A stretch of 64,000 bases of DNA from Rhodoglobus sp. (GTDB taxonomy: Bacteria; Actinomycetota; Actinomycetes; Actinomycetales; Microbacteriaceae): the NCBI GenBank assembly GCA_025463515.1, contig JAODAQ010000063.1, positions 1 to 64,000 on the forward strand, written 5' to 3'. The notes under the pieces are model-generated. The model searched no databases and had not been told where the DNA came from. It saw only the letters and a list, made by a program, of their open reading frames with translations. Within the stretch, counting starts at the first letter, position 1. Every line of letters starts with the position of its first letter. The position numbers and the translations under genes were made by a program. Below, one piece after another: positions 16,833-26,800 of the stretch.

Positions 16833-18260
16833 ATGGTGTTGGAACAGTCAGTGGGGGCCGCGGTCGAACGGGTCACTGCTGAGCTCGAGGGTCTCGTCGC
16901 GGCTTTGGCCGCGTGTCCGGCGCCCACTGTCGCCGACACCATTGCCGCTGTCGAGACCGCGGCCCGGCTGATGGACGCCTCGCGCGTGCTTGCGGTGGCG
17001 CCGCTCGCGCGCGACAGCCGCGAGGCCGAGAGGCTCGGCTTTGCGTCATCCACTGCTGCCGTTGCCACCTTGGCCCAGGTCTCCGAACGAACGGCTCGGG
17101 CTCGACTTTCGCTCGCGGAAAGCGTCACGCCCGGCCTGTCTGTGACGGGAGCGCTCCTAGAACCGCGGCGTCCTGAGATCGCGCGGGCGCTCACAACCGG
17201 TCGCCTGGGGTTCGAGAGTGCCGTGCTGATCAACCGCGAGCTGGGGAAGTCCGCCTCGCGGGTAACCAGCGAGGAGGGCGCCGCTGCCGAGTCCCTCATG
17301 GTCGGCCTCGCCTGCGGGGGCGACCCCTTGGGCACACCCCTGCCTCCGATCTCCGTCGACTACCTCGCGGGTCACGTCCGTGCGCTCGGCGCGGCCATCG
17401 ACCCCGACGGTGCGCGGCGACGGGAGGAGCGCGCCGCCCTCCTGCGTGATGTGTGGGTCGGCAAGGAAGACGACGACGGGCTCTTTCCCTTCGGCGGTCG
17501 CCTCAGGCCCGAGCTGGCAATCCCTCTGCTGCGCAAGTTCGAAGCCGCGCGCAGATCGCCCCGCTTCACGTCCGGTGCCGAGTCTGGCGCCGGGTCTGGG
17601 TCTCGCGCCGGGTCTGGCTCGGGTTCCGGGTCTGGGCCTGGCATCGGCTCGTTCGATGACGTCGCCGAGATTCACGACCCCCGCACCCCGGGGCAGCGCC
17701 GCCACGACACGTTCGGCGAGATCCTCCTGGCGGCGATCGCCGAGGATGGCGCACCGCTGATCAACGGCCGCACCGCCTCCGTGCTCGTCACGGTCACCGC
17801 CGACAACCTCCACCGCGCCGACGGGCGAGACTCCGACCCGATCGGCACCATGAGCGGCTCAGACTTCCCGGTATCCCGCCGCGGGGTCGAGCGGTTCATC
17901 GACGCGGGTGGCTACCGCACCGTCACACTCGCACCGTCCGGAGCCGTACTCGGCATCAGCTCGCCCGAACGCTGCTTCACGACCACGCAGGGCCTGTCGA
18001 TCGCGGCCAGGGACGGCGAGCGCTGCTTCACCCCCGGATGCACGACCCCGCACACTGCGCTGCAAGTGCACCACGTCATTCCCTGGCGCGACGGGGGCCC
18101 GACGAACACGGGCAACGGCATCCTGCTCTGCTACTGGCACCACCAGCTAGTGGACGACGGGCCGTGGAGATACCGGATGACGAACGGGCTGCCGGAAGTG
18201 CGCGGGCCCGGCATTCCAGAGTGGACACGTTCGCCGTCACCGTTCGCGTACGCCGCCTAA
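16833..18260 (+). CDS. DUF222 / HNH endonuclease (13E12-repeat family), SOS-regulated
   Basis: 475 residues. An N-terminal DUF222 region (about 1-330) is followed by a C-terminal HNH nuclease: [18 protein letters not shown], then [11 protein letters not shown] and [10 protein letters not shown]. The paired Cys and the HH..N..H residues are intact. Between them, near residues 245-275, is a low-complexity Gly/Ser stretch coded by imperfect GGGTCTGG repeats, probably a hypervariable linker. Family members occur in many copies in actinobacteria and several carry LexA sites; the cellular role is unclear. The mRNA is predicted leaderless. Confidence 0.9.
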   Translation: MVLEQSVGAAVERVTAELEGLVAALAACPAPTVADTIAAVETAARLMDASRVLAVAPLARDSREAERLGFASSTAAVATLAQVSERTARARLSLAESVTPGLSVTGALLEPRRPEIARALTTGRLGFESAVLINRELGKSASRVTSEEGAAAESLMVGLACGGDPLGTPLPPISVDYLAGHVRALGAAIDPDGARRREERAALLRDVWVGKEDDDGLFPFGGRLRPELAIPLLRKFEAARRSPRFTSGAESGAGSGSRAGSGSGSGSGPGIGSFDDVAEIHDPRTPGQRRHDTFGEILLAAIAEDGAPLINGRTASVLVTVTADNLHRADGRDSDPIGTMSGSDFPVSRRGVERFIDAGGYRTVTLAPSGAVLGISSPERCFTTTQGLSIAARDGERCFTPGCTTPHTALQVHHVIPWRDGGPTNTGNGILLCYWHHQLVDDGPWRYRMTNGLPEVRGPGIPEWTRSPSPFAYAA

Positions 18261-18279
18261 TGGGTGGGGCGACTACCAG

Positions 18280-18903
18280 TCACAGTCCGAGCGAGGGGTT
18301 CGCTGTGCGCAGGGCATCGAGAGCGGCTCCGGCCACGGCGCCGGAAAGGTGCAGCGACGATCCGTCACACACGATCCACACCTCGCCCGTGAAAAGGTGC
18401 GTGGTGCCGACGGAGCCGACCTCGTTCTCGCCCTCGAGCTCGAACGCGGTCACCGTGCCCATCGTCGTCTGCGAGTATCCGGCCGCCGTCAGTTCGCCCT
18501 GGAGGGTCGCGACCTCGGCCGCGGTGATGCCCGCGATGACGAGCTCGAAGTAGCCATCAGACTGCGGGATGCCCCATACGCACGCCCGCGTCGGGCTCGC
18601 CGTCGACAGCACCACCGGAATGGAGGCCACCGTCTGCCGCCCCGCGAACTCGCTCGCGGGCTGCTCGCCCAGGTACTCGGTGTTCTCGCTGAACAGCTCC
18701 TTCGCCGTGGCGAGGGGGAGGATCGTCTCGCAGTCTGGGATCGCGAGCGGAGGGATCGTGATCGAGGGCGTCGGCTTGGGGGTGGGCTTCACCCCGGTCG
18801 CGGAGGCGGTGGGAGAGGGAGACGGCTCCGGTGCGGTTGGGGTGCAGCCCGCGAGCACCACGACGAGGGCTGTGGAAGCGATGAGTGCGTGAATGCTTCT
18901 CAT
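18280..18903 (-). CDS. Putative lipoprotein of unknown function
   Basis: 207 residues. A signal peptide (MRSIHALIASTALVVVLAGC) ends in the lipobox VLAGC, so it should be lipid-anchored outside the cell membrane. A Pro/Ser/Thr-rich spacer (residues 22-55) leads to a 150-residue domain with three Cys (in IPDCET, RACVWG and IVCDGS) that I do not recognise. The ATG at 18903 gives the best signal sequence. It converges on the HNH gene. Secreted DUF-type lipoproteins of this layout are common in actinobacteria. Confidence 0.75.
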   Translation of the reverse strand: MRSIHALIASTALVVVLAGCTPTAPEPSPSPTASATGVKPTPKPTPSITIPPLAIPDCETILPLATAKELFSENTEYLGEQPASEFAGRQTVASIPVVLSTASPTRACVWGIPQSDGYFELVIAGITAAEVATLQGELTAAGYSQTTMGTVTAFELEGENEVGSVGTTHLFTGEVWIVCDGSSLHLSGAVAGAALDALRTANPSLGL

Positions 18904-18989
18904 GTGCTCGAGGGTAGCCCGCGGCATCCGTGCCTCGAAAGGCTCAGGCGGTCACGGTATGCTCTCTATCTGGCGAGCGATCGCCGCGC

Positions 18990-19063
18990 GCGGATGTAGT
19001 TCAATGGCAGAACTTCAGCTTCCCAAGCTGATAGCGCGGGTTCGATTCCCGTCATCCGCTCCA
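18990..19063 (+). tRNA. tRNA-Gly (anticodon CCC)
   Basis: Acceptor arms GCGGATG (18990-18996) and CATCCGC (19053-19059) pair perfectly, and CCA is encoded (19061-19063). The anticodon stem TCAGC/GCTGA encloses the loop TTCCCAA, giving CCC. The T-arm has GGTTCGATTCC. No att-like duplicate of the 3' end is seen nearby. Confidence 0.97.
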
Positions 19064-19088
19064 TGTTCCTCCCTGCCATGCTTGCCCC

Positions 19089-19613
19089 ATGACTGTCGAC
19101 CTCAGGGGCCTCACAGTGGGCGAGCTCCTCGCGATATACGGCGGAATTCTGGATGAGCTTCGAGCTCGCGGGCTCGTCCGGACGAACAACGCGCCGATCG
19201 GCGACCTCGCGGAGTACGCCAGTGCCCTCGTCTACGGGGGCGAGCTCGAGCAGAACTCGAAGAAGGGCTACGACGTCAGGTCAGCCGATGGGCGGCGGGT
19301 GCAGGTGAAGGTGCGGAACATCCGCGAGGACACGCGCCCGTCATCCGTCTTCTCGCCGCTGCGGTCGGACGGCTACGACGTGTGCCTCTTCATCCTTGTC
19401 GACTCGGCGGAGAACCGGGTCGAGGCCGCCTACGAGTGGTCGCGCGCCGAGGTCGACGAGCACGGTGCGTTCAGAGCGCACGTCAACGGCACCGTCGTGC
19501 GAGTGCGACAGGTCCGCTCCGGCGCGATCGGCGTGGACCTGAGCGCGCCCCTGCGCACGGCGTGGGTGGAGATGCTCGCACTCGGGTCGGCCGTGAGCGT
19601 GCCTAGCGAGTGA
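19089..19613 (+). CDS. DUF6998-like protein, probable PD-(D/E)XK nuclease fold
   Basis: 174 residues. The core has GYDVRSADGRRVQVKVRN (about residues 58-75), which fits a PD-(D/E)XK active site with D in YDV and Q-x-K in QVK. The N-terminal helix LTVGELLAIYGGILDELRAR and RTNNAPIGDLAEY are conserved in similar actinobacterial proteins. Restriction-like or DNA-repair activity is possible but no partner gene is near. It follows tRNA-Gly by 25 bp, so it could lie at a tRNA-linked insertion site, though base composition does not differ. Confidence 0.65.
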   Translation: MTVDLRGLTVGELLAIYGGILDELRARGLVRTNNAPIGDLAEYASALVYGGELEQNSKKGYDVRSADGRRVQVKVRNIREDTRPSSVFSPLRSDGYDVCLFILVDSAENRVEAAYEWSRAEVDEHGAFRAHVNGTVVRVRQVRSGAIGVDLSAPLRTAWVEMLALGSAVSVPSE

Positions 19614-19620
19614 CGGGAGC

Positions 19621-19638
19621 GAGGTCGGCCGCGACCTC
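19621..19638. terminator. Hairpin between converging genes
   Basis: GAGGTCG-GCCG-CGACCTC is a perfect 7-bp stem with a 4-nt loop, followed by CTCTTTA. It is placed after the DUF6998-like gene and 5 bp before the end of the opposing LPVTG gene. Confidence 0.6.
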
Positions 19639-19642
19639 CTCT

Positions 19643-20863
19643 TTAGGAAGCAGCCCCACGCGACGCGCGGCGCCGCGCAGCGAGGATCACGCCCCCGCTG
19701 CCGATGAGCAGCAGCGCAGCCCACAGGGACAGGTCGGCCTCGACGCCCGTCACGGGGAGGGTGGGCGGCGTCGAGGCCGGGACTGTGGGCGCCGGGCCCG
19801 CGGGCGCCGCGACGACAACCGTCGCGACGGCGGGGTCGCACAGCGGGGGTGTCGCGACCGCGCACAGCAGGTAGGTGACGCTGTAGGTCCCGGGAGCTGC
19901 GCCCGCGGGAACCGTGAGGCTTCCGTCGGCGGCGATCGCGACACCGGTGAGCCCGCCGTCGGCGGTGACCGTTGCTGTTACGTCCGCCGAGACGACGGCG
20001 GCGCCGATCCGGGTGTCGTTGCCCAGCACGACGCCCGCTGTGCCACCGGCTGCGGGATCGATCGGCGTCGCCGTGAAGTCGTCATCGGCGGCGTTGAGGA
20101 ACGGAGACGCCCCGGTCGCGCACGAAGCCCCGTCGCGCGGTACGGAGGGCAGCCCGGTGGCAACCTGGAGCAGCGTCGGTGTCGCAGTGCCGTAGTCGAG
20201 CACCTCGGCGATCGCCGTGTTCTGCGAGATGTAGAGGTGCCCGGCCACGGACCAGACCGAGGTGGCATTGATCAGCCCGGGCAGCGGGATCACCGTGACC
20301 GTGCCGGTCGCGGGGTCGACCCGGCCCAGGCGCGGGGCGATCGGCGTGCCCGCCTGGCCGTAGAGCATTCCATCGATGGCGGCGAAGTCCGCGAGTGCGG
20401 CGCCCGAGAGGGGGACGCTCGTCGCGGTCAGCGCGGCAACGTCCACGGCGTAGAGGGTTCCCGAGTTGGCCGTCCAGAGCGTGCCACTCGTGTCGAAGCC
20501 GCCGAGCGAGTACAGGATGCCCGCCGCCAGGCCGGTGACCGCGCCGAGATCCGTCGTGGAGCCGTCGGCCTCCACCCGGAACAGGTGGTTGCCGGTCGGA
20601 GCGCTGTTGGGGAACGCGTACAGGTTGCCGTCGGCGGGGTTCAGGGCGATCGTCCAGGGGTCGAAGGCTCCCGTGCTGACCGGTGTCAGGGTGCCGTCGG
20701 CGGTGCGCTTCGTGAGCGTGTTCGCGGTGACGTAGTAGAAGTCAGCCGAGCAGCCCACCGGCACGGCCGCGGCCGGGGACGGCACCGCGAGCGCCGCGAC
20801 GCCCGCCCCGAGCACAACCGCTAGCGCCGCTCCCGCGGCCGTGATCCGCTGTCGCGTTCCCAT
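19643..20863 (-). CDS. LPXTG-anchored surface protein with beta-propeller-like region
   Basis: 406 residues. A signal peptide ends near AVPSPAAA (about residue 33). A DUF6923-like region (FYYVTANTLTKRTADGTL, AFDPWTIALNPADGNLYAF, 40-235) follows, then an Ig-like segment (near 255-350) and a Pro/Thr spacer. The sortase signal is LPVTGVEAD (coded at 19745-19759 for LPVTG), followed by a hydrophobic helix and RRRASR. It should be covalently fixed to the wall. I prefer ATG 20863, which has AGGA 6 nt upstream; an ATG two codons earlier has it too close. It lies 8 nt after the giant DUF11 gene, probably in one operon. Confidence 0.85.
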   Translation of the reverse strand: MGTRQRITAAGAALAVVLGAGVAALAVPSPAAAVPVGCSADFYYVTANTLTKRTADGTLTPVSTGAFDPWTIALNPADGNLYAFPNSAPTGNHLFRVEADGSTTDLGAVTGLAAGILYSLGGFDTSGTLWTANSGTLYAVDVAALTATSVPLSGAALADFAAIDGMLYGQAGTPIAPRLGRVDPATGTVTVIPLPGLINATSVWSVAGHLYISQNTAIAEVLDYGTATPTLLQVATGLPSVPRDGASCATGASPFLNAADDDFTATPIDPAAGGTAGVVLGNDTRIGAAVVSADVTATVTADGGLTGVAIAADGSLTVPAGAAPGTYSVTYLLCAVATPPLCDPAVATVVVAAPAGPAPTVPASTPPTLPVTGVEADLSLWAALLLIGSGGVILAARRRASRGAAS

Positions 20864-20871
20864 CCTCATTC

Positions 20872-23800
20872 CTACGCTGTCTCTCTCTGCTGCTTGCGCC
20901 GCCAGATCATGAGCGCGGCGCCGGTGAAGAGGAGCAGCAGCGCGAACAGCACGGGGATCCAGGCAATGCCGCTACCCGTGTACGCGATCCGCTGGACCGT
21001 GGAGGTGGTGGTCACGGTGCGATCGGCGAGACCGCCGGCGAGCGCGAGGCTCGGGAGGGTCGGATCCGTCACCGCGGCATTGACCAGCTTGGCTCCGGAT
21101 GCCGCGCCGGTGTTCACCGTCACCGAGTACGTGATCGTTGCCGAGTCTCCGACGAGGAGCCCGCCCGTCCAGGTGAGAGCCGCGCCGGCGACCGTCGCGG
21201 TGCCGGTGCTGGCCGTCACGTTGCCGTCGTACTTGGCATTGGAGAGCACTCCGGAGAGGTCGTCCGTCACCTCGACCGCCGCGCCCGCGGGGATGTCGAC
21301 CTTGCCCGTGTTGGTTACGGTCACCGTGTAGTGCAGCTTCGACCCGGGCGTGATGGTCGTGGCATCCACGGCCTTCGTCACCGCCAGTGCCGGGAGGAGC
21401 GTCTCGGTGGTCGCGCAGAGCGGCGCAGCACACGTGGCCGGGTCGGGGACGACCGGGCTAGTGACCGAGGGCTTCTCCACGAAGGCGACGTTGACCAGGT
21501 CGGCGTCCCCGTCGCCGGTGATGGTCACCGTGTAGGTGAGGGTCGCGCTGTCGCCCGAGGCGAGCGCCCCCGTCCAGTGGTAGCCGTCCGCCGAGGGCGC
21601 CACTGCGCCGACACCGGGAGTCACGACGGGCGCAGCACCGAGTGCGGCGTCGTCGAGCACGTCGGCCATCGCATCCCACACCACGGCCGGATAGAGCGTG
21701 GTGAAGTCCCCGTCGCCGACATTGTCGATCGTGATCTCGTAGTCCACGGTGTCGCCGATCCGCAGGAACGGTGCCGACGGGGTCGCGGTCTTCGTGATCT
21801 CGAGAGTCGGGATCAGGATGTCGGCGACCGCGTCGGCGTCGGCGGTGATGACGCCACCGACACCGGACTCGACCGTGGCCGAGTTGCCCCATCCGGCCGG
21901 GGTGCTCGCCTGTGCGGCAGGGAGGACCGCCCGCACCGTCACGTCGAACACGTGGACCGCGTTCGGCGCGAGCGGCGTCCCGTCGGCGACGAGCTGCAGC
22001 TGAGACTGGCCGTCCCAGGTGGAGTCGACGGCCGGCGAGCCGGTGCGGCCCGCTGCGGACTCGATGGTGATGGCCGTTCCCGCTGGGAAGGCGAGCTGGT
22101 CGGCGAGTCCGTAGGTCAGCGCGATCGCCGAGGGGTTCGTCACCGTCATCGTGTAGCTGAGGAGCCACGAGCCGTCGGGCTGCTGAGCGGGCAGCCCGTT
22201 GAGCTGCTTCGTCACACCCGGATCCCAAGCGCGAGCGCAGGCCTCGGCGTCGACCAGGGTGACTCCCGTGTCGAGGGTCGCCGCGTTGCCGAAGCCCGTA
22301 CCCGTCTCGCCCGCGGCGAGCGTGCAGTCGCCGGCCGGGCTACGGCCGGTCACTGTTCCCGAGTCGATGACCGCGCGCACGGTATAGACGTGCGAGCCGG
22401 CGGCCGGCAGCAGGATGTCCTCGGCGATCGTCGTCGCGCTGCCGCCGTTCCACGTCGGGTCGACTGTCACACCGGCGGGGTGCGCGACGATCGACGGTGC
22501 CGCGTCAAGGGCGATTCCGCTGCCGAGCGCGAAGCTGTCGTCGAGCGTGTACTCGCTCGCGGCAGTTCCCGAGGTGTTGGTCACCGTGATCCGGTAGAGC
22601 ACGAGCCAGGTGCCGTCGGCCTGCTGCTGCTGCGAGAGAACGGTCTTGCTCACGCTGGGCGCGGGCACGTCGGGCAGGTCGGAGCAGGCCACCGAGCCCG
22701 TGACGCGGGCTCCCACACCGATCTCCACCTCGTTGCGAAGGCCGCCAGCGCCCTGGGCCGGGTCGCACTGCGCGCCCGTCGCGATGCCCGCCGGAACCGT
22801 GAACTGCACGGCAACGGTGAACACCTGGGTGGCCGGCGTGACGTCGTCCGCGGCCGCCGGGATCGTCGCGGACGCGACGGCGGTGTCGCCGGTGCCGTCG
22901 AATGCGGGATTGAGGGTCGCACTGCCGGGGCCGGTCGCCGCGACATCCACGATCGTCGCGTCAGCCGGGAAGCCGAGCGTGTCGGTCAGGGTGTACGGCA
23001 CGGCGGCCGACGTCGAGCGGTTGGTGACGGTGAGGTTGTACGCGAGCGTCCAGATGCCCGTGGTCGGATCCTGCACGGGTGCACCGACCGTCGTCTTGAC
23101 GACGCTCGGGTCGTTGAAGGGCTCGCAGGCGTCGTCGAACGCCGTCGACACTCCCGCGGTCACTGTCGCGACGTTGCGGAAACCGGTGCCGGACTCGCCG
23201 GCGTCGATCCGGCAGTCGGCCGCCGCGGTCTGCGAGTCGAGGGTGCCGGGGTCGATGACGACAGCCACCTGGTACGTGTGGCTCTGGCCCGCGGCCAGAG
23301 CCACGTCCTGCGCGATCCGGGTCGTGCCCGAGCCGTCCCATGCCGGGTCCGGGCTCGCGCTCGGCGGTGCGGTGGTGACCGCGGCGGAGCTCACGGTGGC
23401 CCCAGCACCGAAGTCGAGAGTGTCGTCCAGGTCGTAGAACGTGCCGAACGCGCCATCCGGGTTCTTCACGTCGATCTGGTAGACGACCGTCCAATCGCCG
23501 CCGCCGTCGACCGACGACGACACCACGGACTTGGTGATCTCGGGCAGCGGGGCGACCGTGATGTCGGCGCACGCGGAGGCGGTGCCGAGCACAGTGGCGC
23601 TCGTCCCGGCCTTCAACACGGCGCTGTTGGCGTAGCCGCCGCTCGGCGTGCAGAGCAGGTCGGCGGCGCTGACCGCGCCCACCGGGGCGTCGACGTTGAC
23701 GGTGACGGTATAGACGCGGGTCGTCGCCGTCTGGCCGCCGGTCGGTGCCGGGATACGGCCCACGCCCGTGAGCAGCGCCTGGTCGCCCGAGCCGTCGAAC

Positions 23801-26800
23801 GATCCGCTCGCCCCGGGGCCGCTCACCTGCACGGTGTTGACGCTCGTGCCCGCGGGGAAGTCGAGCGCGTCCTGCACGGTGTACGCGAGGTCGGCGGGTG
23901 CCGGGCTCGTGTTGCGCACCGTCACCGTGTAGACCACGTTCCAGCTGCCGTCGGGCTGCTGCACCGCGGCGCCGACCGTCTTCTGGATGGTCGGAGCGAC
24001 CGGGGTCGCGCAGGCCTGGGCGCTCGTGTCGGCGATGCCGGCGAGCTTGATCGTCGCCTGATTCGCGAATCCGCCAGCAGCACCGGTCACACACGTCGCG
24101 GCGGCCGTGCCCGCGACCTGGTGGGCGTCGGCGATCACGGTGACCGTGTAGGTCTGCTGCGCGCCACCCGCGATCGTGACACCGCTCGCGATCGCGCCGC
24201 TGCCCGACCAGGCCGGGGATGCCGCGGTCACACCGGCGGGGACCACAGCGGTCGCGGAGCTCACGGTGATGCCCGCACCGAACTTGAGCGCGTCCGTCAG
24301 GTTGTAGGTGCTGGTGCCGACGGGGCTCGGGTTCGTCACGTCGATCGCGTAGACGATGGTCCACGTGCCGTCGTCGTTCTGGGTGGACGACGTGATGCGC
24401 TTGCCGATCAGCGGGGCGAAGACCGACTGCACGGTCGCGCACGAGATGCCGGCGGCATCCGCGCCGCTGACGCACGTGCCCGCCGCACCCGACGCGAATG
24501 CCGAGTTGGTCACAACCTTGTCGGCCCCCGCGCCGATGGTGACGCTGTAGCTCATCACTACCGACTTGCCGGCGGCCAGGGCGCCCGACCACACCAGGTC
24601 CTTTGCGCCGTTCGGGCTGATCGCGCTCGCCGCGCCGCCGTCGACGCTCACGGTCCCGCTGACATACGCCGCGTCGTCGAGCACGCCGCTCAGGTCGTCA
24701 AGCACTCTGGCGGGGATGCCCGCGGTGTAGTCGCTCGTGCCGCTGTTGGTGAGCGTGACGGTGTAGGCGACGGTGTCGCCGGTGCGCACGCCGGCGGGCG
24801 CGGCGGTGCTCGACTTCGTGACCGTGAGGCGGCGCAGCGCGTCGGTGTCGTCGTCGGTGGCCGTGAGCGGCGATGACGTGAGTGGATCGGTCGCCTTGGC
24901 CGTGGCCGCGTTGACGACGTCGCCCGTCGCACTCGGGTCTACACGCACGACGACGGTGAACGTCTTCGTGCTCGCGGCGTTCGTCGTTCCGTTGCCCGCG
25001 GCCGTAGCCGTACCGGCCGCCCCGAAGTCGGTGGCCGGGAAGGTCACAGTGCCGCCGAGGCCGTTGGCGTCCTGGCCCGATACTGTTCCGCCGGAGACCC
25101 ATTCCACCCCTGCCGGCAGCACGTCCGTGACGGCGACGCCGATGAGGCCCTGGTCGACTACCCCGTTGTGGGCGGTGATCGTGTAGGTCAGGGTGTCGCC
25201 GATCGTCGCATCCGTGACGCCGTCGGTCTTGTCCACGGTGAGCAAGGAGGCTCCGGCGACGACGGTCGAGCAGACCGTCGCGGCGTTGTTCGTGGTGACC
25301 GGGTCGTTCATGATGCCAGCGATCTCGGCGTCGAAGCAGACGCTGCCCGTGGAGGTCGGGGTGACCTGCAGCGGGATGGTTTCGGGCACGTCCTTCTGCA
25401 GCGACCTGGATGCGCCGGTGCCGTCGACGGGGTCACAGGTCACTGTGACCGGGCCGGCCATTGCCGGGGCCGTGCAGTCCCAGTCGGGAATGGTGAGGGT
25501 CGCGATCGTGAGGCCCGCGGGGACGTCGATCATCACCGTGCCGGTGGCCAGCTGCGAGCCGCCGCCGTTGTTGACGACGAACGGCACGGTGCCGACGCGG
25601 CCCACCTGCAGCGGGAAGCGGGGTCCGGCCGCGACACTCAGGTCGGCCTGCTGCGTCGTCGCGCACACCGCGGCCGGCTCGACAGCCGAGAGCGAGGTCG
25701 CGATGCCCGCGACCGAGTTGCAGGCCACCTGGTCTGCGGATCCGCCGACCAGGGCGGCGTCGTAGGTGAAGGTCCGCGAAGCGCCCGGAGCGAGGGCGGT
25801 GATCGTCGCGCGCAGCGCAACGGCGCCGCTCGCGGGTGCGAGCCAGTCCCCGCTGGTGGTCCCGGTGTAGACGCCAGGACGCGGCGGGTTGATCGAGGTC
25901 GAGTACGCGAGGGCGACATCGCCCGGGACGCCGCTGGCCGCGGTCAGCGTCTCCTTGACCGTGCTCCCGCGCGGAACGCTCGACGACGTGTCGGTGAGGC
26001 CGGCATCACCGATGTAGGGCAGCACGTCGTAGGCCACGACGTTGTTGGCCTGGGCGGTGCCGGAGTTCGTTACCGTGATGCGGTACTTGATCGACGTGGC
26101 CGTCGGCTCCACGCCGACGATCACGTTCGGGTCGGCGATCCAGATGCAGCCGCCGCTGCCGTCGGGGCGGCAGATCTCCTTCGTGACGGTGAGCGCCGGA
26201 GTACCGGTGACCGCGGCGTTCGTGTAGCGCACCGCGTACGTGTCGCCCGTCGTCCCGTCTGCTGCTAGGTCGACAGTTTCGATGTAGGAGCTGGGCCCGT
26301 AGGCGGCGGTACCCCGGTTGGCGTCCCCGAACAGCATGGTCGACGTATTCGTCCCGGCGGGAGCGGCGGCGGTGGGCGTGGTGACGATGTAGAGCTGCGG
26401 CAGCACGGGGGAGGTGCCCGATACCGGGATGCTGAGCGGCGACGGCCAGGTGGCGACGACGACGTTGTGCACCTGGCCGGCGATCGTGACCTGCTTCTGG
26501 ACGACGATCGTGCCGGCGGGGGGCGGCGACTGCCAGCTCGTGCTGGTGATGTTCCAGCCGACAGGGGCGATGTAGACGTACTGCGGCACGATCGAGGTGT
26601 TGTTGGGCGCGGTCGTGACGTAGCCGCCGACCGCCCAGGTGACCGTGCTGCCGGCGACGATATTGCCGCCGCCGCTCACCGTGGGGCCGCCCGCCTGCAC
26701 GTTCAACGTCGGCGGCGTGGCCGGGGTCGCCTGCAGCGTGACGGTGCGCGACGCGGTGCCGGTGAGGGGCGCGAGCGAGTAGCCCGGGTAGCTCATGGTC

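Noticed and set aside
18990-20863. Integrated island starting at tRNA-Gly
   Set aside because: No integrase, no duplicated tRNA end, and no visible change in base composition or codon use.
21331-24876. 1,181-codon plus-strand frame and other long frames opposite the giant surface protein
   Set aside because: Arg/Gly/Asp-rich composition without any motif, with codon positions dictated by the real minus-strand gene, which has a signal peptide, repeats and a sortase tail.
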